From: Propionispora vibrioides
Lineage (GTDB): Bacteria > Bacillota > Negativicutes > Propionisporales > Propionisporaceae
Assembly (NCBI RefSeq): GCF_900110485.1
Contig: NZ_FODY01000018.1
Span: 1-64,000 of the forward strand
Length of the DNA stretch: 64,000 nucleotides
Reading direction: 5' to 3'
In this document: piece by piece, positions 8,227 through 14,930 of the stretch
Layout of the letters: each line of letters opens with the position of its first letter
Numbering within the stretch: the stretch's first letter is position 1
The notes under the pieces: generated by a model
Told to the model about the DNA's origin: nothing
Databases searched by the model: none
Seen by the model: the letters and a program-made list of their open reading frames with translations, nothing else
Position numbers and translations under genes: made by a program

Positions 8227-9564
8227 ATGAAATATGTTTACAGCATCCACCGCTGGGGCAGTCTGCTCTGCGCCTTCTTTTTCCTAATGCTTTGTCTGAC
8301 AGGGCTGCCACTTTTATTCAAGGAAGAAATTAGCGAGTGGAATCAACTGCAGCCACCGGAAAAGCCGCAGTCCCTAAGCTATGGCACACTTTGGCAAGGA
8401 CTGGAGCAAGGCATTCAGACAATACACTCAGCGTACCCGGAAAAAAGAATCAAGGCTGTTTCCGCTAAGGCAGACAGGGGTGATCTTCTCTTTCGTCTGC
8501 AAGACTTGAATAATAACTCGCACCTGTCGGCCTCCGGAGCAGAAACGGAACAGCAGGTTGCCTACCAGGTAGGGACACAGATGCTAACCGATCAAAGCGG
8601 CATCGCGCTTAAATATCCTGCCCTTCAGGCTTTCCTGCAGTTTATGAGCACATTACACGTACGCCTGGGCTTAGGTAAAGGAGGTATGCTATTTTTAGGC
8701 TGCTTCTGCCTCTTAAGCTGTCTTTCCCTGATATCAGGATTTTGGCTTTATGCCCCGCTGATAAAAAAACTTCCGGCGGGAATGATCAGACGCCATTCCC
8801 GCCGCACGCTCTGGTCCGACTGGCATAAATTCACAGGGCTAGCCGCCGGGATGTGGGCTCTGGTATTATGCCTGAGCGGGGTGATGATCGTCCTATTTTC
8901 CCTGGGGTACAGCTCCTACCTCATGGCGGCACGCAGTGAAGCAGCACAGCAGCTGCCGGCTTACCGTCAAAACCAGATAACAGTGCCACCCTGGACAGCA
9001 CTGCAGACAGCCAACCAGGCCTTAGACAATGAAGTCGTTATCTTTCTCAAAATGCCGGAACCAAAGAGCAATCTATATACCCTCTATATCAAGCCGCTAG
9101 CGGCAGGGCCTGACGACTTTATGGGACAACCCCTGTTTGTTGCTGCGTCTGCCGGCGAAAAAAGCGGCCCTGCGGCCTGTTTTCGCAAGCCGCTTCCCTG
9201 GTATTTGCCGGTTACCGCCGTGTTTGTCAATTTGCATACTCACAATCACGCTTTACTAGTGACGAAAATCATTTGGTCAGTTTATATTCTCATTACCATG
9301 GCTATGATTATCTCCGGCATCTATGTCTGGCTGACCCGTTGGAAAAATACCGTCTATCGGCAGGAAAACCCCACCGCACCACCTAACCTGCTAAAATCCG
9401 GTTGGGTTCTCCTGTCCATGTTCGGCCTTCTCCCTTTGGGAGGACTCGTTATATCGCTATACGGCGGCTATTTTGAAATGGCCGGCACCCTGGCTCTGTT
9501 TCTGCCACTGTTACTTTTTGCCATGGTGTGGTATAAGAACAAAATCAATGCTGACTCTCCATAA
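8227..9564 (+). CDS. PepSY-associated transmembrane protein
   Basis: 445 residues starting 21 bp after the receptor, hence co-transcribed and under the cobalamin riboswitch. N-terminal helix (VYSIHRWGSLLCAFFFLML) with the HRW motif, then a second conserved membrane block (RRTLWSDWHKFTGLAAG) and further helices near residues 340-365 and 390-435, with large non-cytoplasmic PepSY regions between. PepSY_TM proteins often accompany TonB-dependent receptors and some reduce ferric ligands in the periplasm. Here a reductase or release role for the imported corrinoid is possible but inferred only from position. Confidence 0.75.
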   Translation: MKYVYSIHRWGSLLCAFFFLMLCLTGLPLLFKEEISEWNQLQPPEKPQSLSYGTLWQGLEQGIQTIHSAYPEKRIKAVSAKADRGDLLFRLQDLNNNSHLSASGAETEQQVAYQVGTQMLTDQSGIALKYPALQAFLQFMSTLHVRLGLGKGGMLFLGCFCLLSCLSLISGFWLYAPLIKKLPAGMIRRHSRRTLWSDWHKFTGLAAGMWALVLCLSGVMIVLFSLGYSSYLMAARSEAAQQLPAYRQNQITVPPWTALQTANQALDNEVVIFLKMPEPKSNLYTLYIKPLAAGPDDFMGQPLFVAASAGEKSGPAACFRKPLPWYLPVTAVFVNLHTHNHALLVTKIIWSVYILITMAMIISGIYVWLTRWKNTVYRQENPTAPPNLLKSGWVLLSMFGLLPLGGLVISLYGGYFEMAGTLALFLPLLLFAMVWYKNKINADSP

Positions 9565-9599
9565 GTTTATTACAAACAAATTGCTGCCTTACTGCGGCA

Positions 9600-9640
9600 T
9601 AACAAAACTCTCATCCCTACGGAATGAGAGTCTTTGTTAT
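9600..9640 (+). terminator. Intrinsic terminator, possibly bidirectional
   Basis: Arms ACTCTCAT and ATGAGAGT with flanking AAC/GTT pairing, ending TCTTTGTT. It closes the riboswitch-receptor-PepSY operon. Confidence 0.7.
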
Positions 9641-9688
9641 GCCTGCCTGTTAATCGAGACCGCAAGCAGGCCTTTTAATTGTCATTGT

Positions 9689-10270
9689 CTACAAATAGGT
9701 CATAACTTTTTGGTTGGCATCATCCATTGCCTGATTCAGCGCCTTGGTGATCGGATCTTTAAAACCGGTATAACCAAGCACCGCTTTATTTTCAGACAAC
9801 CCAGTCACCTGGAAGGAAGTAACTTTATCTTGCCCGGCATTATAGAATTTATAGCGCAGCTTTGTCTTGGTCACCACTTTATTCTGAAAGTAACTGAGAT
9901 GTCTGGTCGTAATCAGTTCCGAAATCTCCATGGCAATGACATAATCGGCATTTGTCTGCTTAGCCACTGCCGCTAGAACGTCCTTGTCAGGCAGTTCCAT
10001 GTTGGAGACATCATAGCCTGCCTCATTTAACACCTTTTGTACTTCCACTGAAGGAATCCGGTGAAAATTTTGATTGGAGTATTGTTCAGTATATTTGCCG
10101 TTAACGATTTCCTCTACATACCCCGCCTTCTCCTCGGTTGAATTAAAGTACGGCACAATCGCGATATTGTATACCTTTTGCGAATCGGGAGTTTCCTGGG
10201 CCAATACGGTGTTTCCCATAACAAGAGCGAGTAAACAAAAAACTGTTAGAAGAACGATTTTTTTCATCAT
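9689..10270 (-). CDS. Exported protein of unknown function
   Basis: 193 residues with a clear Sec signal peptide (KKIVLLTVFCLLALVMGNTVLAQ). The mature part begins NIAIVPYFNST, a pattern seen at the start of nucleotide-free Rossmann-like domains in outer-membrane assembly proteins (CsgG/TolB-N/GNA1162-like), and contains ADYVIAMEISEL. There is no lipobox. The start ATGATG follows GGAGTG. Periplasmic localisation is expected in a diderm. Function unknown. Confidence 0.7.
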   Translation of the reverse strand: MMKKIVLLTVFCLLALVMGNTVLAQETPDSQKVYNIAIVPYFNSTEEKAGYVEEIVNGKYTEQYSNQNFHRIPSVEVQKVLNEAGYDVSNMELPDKDVLAAVAKQTNADYVIAMEISELITTRHLSYFQNKVVTKTKLRYKFYNAGQDKVTSFQVTGLSENKAVLGYTGFKDPITKALNQAMDDANQKVMTYL

Positions 10271-10347
10271 AACACTCCATTCAAGATTAAAATTTGATTA
10301 TATCTTGAATTTCCAGGCATATTTTGTCGAAATAGGTACCTACCATA

Positions 10348-10380
10348 ACAAAACCTGTCCAATAGTTGGACAGGTTTTGT
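10348..10380. terminator. Bidirectional terminator
   Basis: Perfect 13-bp arms ACAAAACCTGTCC and GGACAGGTTTTGT, 7-nt loop. It lies just after the coat gene ending at 10384 (minus) and upstream of 9689-10270. Confidence 0.75.
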
Positions 10381-10383
10381 TGG

Positions 10384-10707
10384 TTATATTCTATGCTGAT
10401 GCTCGGATGGCAGTACTTGCATCGAATGAGTTACTACGGTTTGCAATTGCTGATTGGTTTCATCATAAGGATTTATCCAGCCTTTATGCAGCATCAGGTT
10501 AAGCAGCTGCCCGTGTCCCGTTAACATTTCAGAACCAAACTCGCTAAATAACTGTCTGACCTCAGGAGTTATAGCCACTACAGCAGCCGAAAAATAAGCA
10601 TTGGCCGTCCCGGCTGCACTTACCGCCGCCATATAGGCCATAGTCTGGTCTGATGCCGTGTCACCTACGGAAAATATCGACCCTATTAACGATGCCATGG
10701 TATTCAC
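10384..10707 (-). CDS. Spore coat protein, CotF family
   Basis: 107 residues, mostly helical, with the CotF-type pattern ANAYFSAAVVAITPEVRQLF and a C-terminal KGWINPYD motif found in coat F-like four-helix ferritin-like proteins. Located directly downstream of a second small helical protein gene in a two-gene operon. It implies a spore-forming host; in diderm sporulators these proteins coat the spore or are made in the mother cell. Confidence 0.8.
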   Translation of the reverse strand: MNTMASLIGSIFSVGDTASDQTMAYMAAVSAAGTANAYFSAAVVAITPEVRQLFSEFGSEMLTGHGQLLNLMLHKGWINPYDETNQQLQTVVTHSMQVLPSEHQHRI

Positions 10708-10709
10708 CT

Positions 10710-10937
10710 CTACTGAACAGTATTTTGTTGGATATTGGGAACCATATTGTTTTCGGCAATAAACTCCTGCAGCCTGGCTATTCGTATCTCGGTTGCCTTA
10801 ATTCCTACCTGGGTTACACTTTTCAGGTCCTCATCCTTCATGTTTATTAAACTGGTTTTAGCCATGGACAGGGCATGCATTTCGCCTTCCAGACTTTTAG
10901 TTAACGCCAGGACTTCAATAGCAGCAAGTTGTCTCAT
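10710..10937 (-). CDS. Small CotF-like partner protein
   Basis: 75 residues (RQLAAIEVLALTKSLEGEM...), all helical, no signal. The frame is open from 10988, but ATG at 10937 follows AGGAGGGAG and begins the conserved part. Stop is 2 bp from the next gene start, so it is translated with the coat protein. The EMHALSMAKTSL segment resembles the N-terminal helix of CotF-type proteins, so it may supply the other half of a helical bundle; this is inference. Confidence 0.7.
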   Translation of the reverse strand: MRQLAAIEVLALTKSLEGEMHALSMAKTSLINMKDEDLKSVTQVGIKATEIRIARLQEFIAENNMVPNIQQNTVQ

Positions 10938-11012
10938 CGGGCAATCTCCCTCCTTTATGGATATCCTTCCCCAAAATATAAAAATCATCCTTTAAGGTAA
11001 TTTGGCAGCGGG

Positions 11013-11038
11013 CAATAAAAAGCCGTCTTACGACGGCC
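11013..11038 (-). terminator. Intrinsic terminator
   Basis: Minus strand GCCGTC-gtaa-GACGGC followed by TTTTTATT, immediately after the DUF1874 gene. It makes that gene a self-contained transcription unit. Confidence 0.8.
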
Positions 11039-11043
11039 ATGTA

Positions 11044-11379
11044 CTAAGAAATGCGCGATAGCAGTTGAAATTGATAACCGATTTTTTCAATCTCAGCCTT
11101 GGTAAGGACTACGCCTTCCGGCGATCGGCGGTTCAGCTTAAACACCAGGGCATCCTGCCCCGCTGCTTGCTGAAAATTAATCCGGTTAAAACAAATCTTT
11201 CGATTAAATAATTCGGTCAATAGCTCTGCCGTAGCCTCATGTCCTACGGCCGAAACAATCTCCGGCGCATCTTGCACCAGATCCCGGGCTTCCTGCAAAC
11301 TGATCGTCCGGCAGGAATATTCACCGTCTGCCGTCACGATAGCGCCATTCAAGATAGCGAGCGGTTGACAATTTTTCAT
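11044..11379 (-). CDS. DUF1874 / STIV-B116-like protein (AcrIII-1/Crn2 ring-nuclease family)
   Basis: 111 residues matching the DUF1874 family over its full length: the early YSCRTISLQEARDLV block, the SAVGHEATAELL motif and the terminal QFQLLSRIS. With ATG at 11379 (GGAGA six bases upstream) the motif histidine is His47 and a glutamate falls at position 88, the same numbering as the active-site positions I recall for the SIRV1 AcrIII-1 enzyme. Characterised members cleave cyclic tetra-adenylate made by type III CRISPR complexes; viral copies are anti-CRISPRs and some host copies (Crn2) are CRISPR accessory enzymes. No cas gene or repeat array is in the window, so biological role here is open. 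Confidence 0.8.
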   Translation of the reverse strand: MKNCQPLAILNGAIVTADGEYSCRTISLQEARDLVQDAPEIVSAVGHEATAELLTELFNRKICFNRINFQQAAGQDALVFKLNRRSPEGVVLTKAEIEKIGYQFQLLSRIS

Positions 11380-11414
11380 GGTCATTCTCCTTACACGTTC
11401 TCCTAACCGGCCCA

Positions 11415-11574
11415 AATGTTCTGTCTACTTTAAAAGTATAAAAGAATTCGCAGGAATTTTTTCGCAAGGCAAGGCAACGGAAGCACACATATCGGACATG
11501 TGTAAGTCAACAACAAGGAAGCATTGTGGAAAAGTCCCGTAAAGCAATTATGATTTTAGAGTAGACAGACCATT
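11415..11574 (+). repeat. Palindromic dispersed repeat, copy A
   Basis: 160-bp intergenic element. Outer arms AATG-T-TCTGTCTACTTTAAAA and its complement ending at 11574 pair with one U·G and one mismatch. The core contains GGAATTTTTTCGC, an apical hairpin ACACAT/ATGTGT, AACAAGGAAGCATTGTGG and GGAAAAGTCCCG. Copies B (48407-48570) and C (36246-36411, minus) share the core words but have different, still complementary, arms. Confidence 0.75.
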
Positions 11575-11743
11575 AGAAACCGGGCATTATCATTAGTATA
11601 CCATAAAAGGTCCACCAGGTATCACATGATCCAACCAGCTATTACCAGCTTAATTTTTGAATATTTCTACAATTTCAAGAAGGGTTTACCCATTAGCTGT
11701 GGAAGAAATACAGCGCAAGCAAATTTGCTCAAGGAGGAATAGC

Positions 11744-12898
11744 ATGAAACTGCAAGCAATCAGCCGCAATCGTTTATATTTTTTTGATAATCTGAAAGCA
11801 TTTATCATTTTGCTTATGGTCATCTTCCACATCGGCATGGGCTATACCACCTGGGACCTCAAATGGTGGACAGTAAATGACATTCAAAAAAGTAAATTCT
11901 TTGATTACTTTATTCTGGAAACCGATGTGTATATTATGCCGATCATGTTCTTAGCGGCTGGTTATTTTGCGCCTATGGTGCTGGTCAAAAAGGGGCTTGG
12001 CGCCTTCTGGCAGGATAAACTGCGGCGCATCGTTATTCCCTGGATCGGTGGGGTCTTGTTCATTGCCCCCTTGATAGCTTACAGCACTTTTTTCAGCCGT
12101 ATGCCGGTACCACCCAACTTTTTCGATTTCTGGAGTAACGGCTTCTGGGGCCCTTTTTATCAGCAGGGGCACTTCTGGTTTCTTGGTATCCTGACTCTGT
12201 TTTTCCTGCTGCTCACCGTTTTCCATCTGGTTAAGCCGTCTTACCTGAACACACCGCGGCAAAAGGGTATGCCGCCAGTCTGGTTTTTTCCTTTTTTCGC
12301 CTTGCTTACCGCCGCCTGCTTCTTCAGTGCCAACTTATTTTATTGGAATGATACCTGGCTGAATGTAAAATATATTTTTATGATCCAGCCGGTCAGGCTC
12401 CTGCTCCATCTTTGCTACTTCAGCCTGGGCGTATATGCCTGGAAACAGTCCTGGTTCACTCCCGGCGATTACAGTCCCCGCCTTATCCCCTGGAGCGCCA
12501 GTGCCATCATTATGCTGATCGTATTTTTGCTGTACCGCGTAACCTTTACGCTCATGCCTGAAGTCCCCCTGCCGTTTAAGATTGGCCATGCTCTCACGCA
12601 CGCCACCTTCGCCATGACAGCAACCTTTGGTCTGATCGCCGTATTCCAGAATTTCTTTGACAGCAGCGCTTACCTGTGGCGCCGGCTTGCTGCCAATTCC
12701 TATATTATCTATTTTATTCACCAATGTGTCGTTATTCCCATCGGCTGTCTGGTTCAAAAACTGGACATTAATATTTGGCTGAAATATACCGGCGTTTCCA
12801 TCGTCACACTGCTTTTATGTTTCCTGCTGGCGGAATACATCATTCAACCGGTTTTATCATTGGGGAAAAATAAAAAGTCTCCCCCAGTCCACTCTTAA
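11744..12898 (+). CDS. Acyltransferase 3 family membrane protein
   Basis: 384 residues with about ten membrane helices. It opens with the acyltransferase-3 signature RLYFFDNLKAFIILLMVIFH, containing the conserved His near residue 28, and ends with a basic tail. The frame is open from 11657, but ATG at 11744 has AAGGAGG eight bases upstream. The family transfers O-acyl groups (acetyl, succinyl) to extracytoplasmic polysaccharides, lipids or glucans (OafA, MdoC). The acceptor is unknown; the following TPR-glycosyltransferase gene is compatible with a surface-glycan role. Confidence 0.85.
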   Translation: MKLQAISRNRLYFFDNLKAFIILLMVIFHIGMGYTTWDLKWWTVNDIQKSKFFDYFILETDVYIMPIMFLAAGYFAPMVLVKKGLGAFWQDKLRRIVIPWIGGVLFIAPLIAYSTFFSRMPVPPNFFDFWSNGFWGPFYQQGHFWFLGILTLFFLLLTVFHLVKPSYLNTPRQKGMPPVWFFPFFALLTAACFFSANLFYWNDTWLNVKYIFMIQPVRLLLHLCYFSLGVYAWKQSWFTPGDYSPRLIPWSASAIIMLIVFLLYRVTFTLMPEVPLPFKIGHALTHATFAMTATFGLIAVFQNFFDSSAYLWRRLAANSYIIYFIHQCVVIPIGCLVQKLDINIWLKYTGVSIVTLLLCFLLAEYIIQPVLSLGKNKKSPPVHS

Positions 12899-12921
12899 GA
12901 CAGCTATAAAACTCAAAGATC

Positions 12922-12966
12922 GAGACGCCTTAGCCCGGTACAGCCGAGCTAAGGCGTCTTGATTTT
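12922..12966 (+). terminator. Intrinsic terminator
   Basis: 12-bp arms AGACGCCTTAGC and GCTAAGGCGTCT, followed by TGATTTT, 24 bp after the acyltransferase stop. Confidence 0.8.
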
Positions 12967-13131
12967 CCTGTCCATCGCCAGACCCAAAGAGATGATCCCT
13001 TTGATTTTTTTCGTTTTTCTTTCATGAACCGACGTTCTTCACCTTGAACAACAAAATTTATAATACAATTCATAGACAACCTTTCGATCATGTAAGCATG
13101 TCTGGAACCACTAATCAGAAGGTGATATTGT

Positions 13132-14865
13132 ATGCAACCTGAATTACGGAAAAAACTTGAAACTGCCCTGCTGGGAACCAGTGTCAGACAGCTTAAAGAG
13201 GCAAGAAAAATGTGTTTTACCACCCTGCAAACAAACCCCAAGGATGTCCTTCATCTGAGTCTGATAGGAATTATCGACTATCGCCTGGGGCATGCCACTC
13301 AGGCCTCGGAATGGTTTGAAAAAGCGCTGGTACTTAATCCTAATTCCGCCAGGCTATATTACGACTATGGTAAGGCGCTGAACCAACAGGGAAAGCAGCA
13401 CGAAGCCTTTCTTGCCTTTCAACATTGTATCGAAATAAAGCCCGATTTTGCCGAGGCACATTACCGGATTGGGAGCATTTTTTTAACCTGCGGCGACAAC
13501 GTGCAGGCAATCCAGGCCTTTTCTCATGCGCTTTCTTTAAAACCGAAATATACGGAGGCTTTGAATAGTCTGGGCGTAGCACTCATTCGCCAGGGAGATT
13601 TAACAGCAGCAGCCCATTGTTATGCCCAAGCGCTTGCCCTCGACCCGGCTGATCCCAAAACAGTGAATAATTATGGCATGCTGCTTTATTATCAGGGAGA
13701 TTTTAACGAAAGTATCCGGCTGTTTGAAAGGGCTCTGTCTCTCAAGCCTAACTATCCGGAAGCTATCAATAATATCGGTGTCGCCTTCCGTTCCACCGGT
13801 CAGCTAAAAAAAGCCCTTCCATTTCTGGAACGCTCTATCCCGCTAGACAGAAACAATGCGGACTTCCATAAGAACTTAGCCATCGCCCTGTTATCCGACG
13901 GACAATTAAAAAGAGGCTGGCGCGAATTTGAATGGCGCTTGCAAACGCCGCAAATGGCTCATCTGCATCGGGGCACGGACAAACCACTCTGGAATGGGAA
14001 AATCGTCAAGGACGCGGTCTTGTTAATCCGGGCTGAGCAGGGCTTGGGCGATACCCTACAATTCTGCCGTTACGCCCCCCGCGCCGCATCACTCGGACTG
14101 CGTGTCATTATGGAAGTACAGCCCGGACTGGCCCGACTGATCGGCTCCCTACCCGGCATAGAGCAGACTATCACCGTCGGCGATCCTTTACCAAAGCATG
14201 ATTTCTATTGTCCGATGATGAGTCTGCCTAACGCGTTTAATACATCGTTAACCACCATTCCCGCTGAAATTCCTTATCTTTCGGTAAGCGACGAAACGGT
14301 AGCCTACTGGCGAGACCGCCTGCCTAACGGCAACAGCCAGTTTCTAAAGGTTGGGTTGGTCTGGTCCGGCAATCCCCGGCTGTATTCCACCGCCTTGGCT
14401 GCCGCCAACCAGCGACGTTCCATTGCCCCCGACTTACTATTGCCACTAAAAGAAGTCGCCGGTGTCCAATTTTACAGTCTGCAAAAAGACGGCCCGTTCC
14501 CACCTCAGGAATTAGACCTGATTACGCTCATCGACGAATGTCAGGACTTTGCGGACACGGCAGGGCTGGCTGCCAATCTGGATTTAATCATTAGCGTCGA
14601 CACTTCGGTGGTCCATATGGCAGGAGCACTTGGTATACCGGTCTGGGTTCTCAATCGGGTGGACAGTTGCTGGCGTTGGTTACAGCATCGCGACGACAGT
14701 CCCTGGTATCCGACGTTGCGCCTGTTTCATCAAACCACACCGGGAAACTGGGAGGATGTAGTATTGCGAATTAAGCAAGCTCTTGAGCTGATGGCTATTA
14801 ATAATCAAACTACCTCCCCGCAGCTTACAAAGCTAAATGCAACGGATCCACCCTACAGCGGATAA
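13132..14865 (+). CDS. TPR protein with C-terminal GT9-like glycosyltransferase domain
   Basis: 577 residues. Residues ~1-285 are about eight tetratricopeptide repeats (for example NPNSARLYYDYGKALNQQG, KPNYPEAINNIGVAF). After a bridge with RGWREFEWRL, residues ~300-560 resemble heptosyltransferase-type GT9 domains: RAEQGLGDTLQFCRY, VGLVWSGNP, then LDLIISVDTSVVHMAGALG. The start has AGAAGGTGA upstream. It probably glycosylates protein or surface glycan in the cytoplasm; TPR-GT fusions are often protein glycosyltransferases. No flagellin or LPS gene is adjacent, so the target is unknown. Confidence 0.82.
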   Translation: MQPELRKKLETALLGTSVRQLKEARKMCFTTLQTNPKDVLHLSLIGIIDYRLGHATQASEWFEKALVLNPNSARLYYDYGKALNQQGKQHEAFLAFQHCIEIKPDFAEAHYRIGSIFLTCGDNVQAIQAFSHALSLKPKYTEALNSLGVALIRQGDLTAAAHCYAQALALDPADPKTVNNYGMLLYYQGDFNESIRLFERALSLKPNYPEAINNIGVAFRSTGQLKKALPFLERSIPLDRNNADFHKNLAIALLSDGQLKRGWREFEWRLQTPQMAHLHRGTDKPLWNGKIVKDAVLLIRAEQGLGDTLQFCRYAPRAASLGLRVIMEVQPGLARLIGSLPGIEQTITVGDPLPKHDFYCPMMSLPNAFNTSLTTIPAEIPYLSVSDETVAYWRDRLPNGNSQFLKVGLVWSGNPRLYSTALAAANQRRSIAPDLLLPLKEVAGVQFYSLQKDGPFPPQELDLITLIDECQDFADTAGLAANLDLIISVDTSVVHMAGALGIPVWVLNRVDSCWRWLQHRDDSPWYPTLRLFHQTTPGNWEDVVLRIKQALELMAINNQTTSPQLTKLNATDPPYSG

Positions 14866-14930
14866 TACTTAACATGATCAGAGTCCCGAATGTCCCATCC
14901 TTTCCCCTTCAAAGACCCCCTGCCCCCATC

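Noticed and set aside
12930-13241. 103-codon minus-strand frame over the acyltransferase terminator
   Set aside because: Overlaps a perfect terminator stem and the start of the TPR-GT9 gene; no ribosome site or domain.
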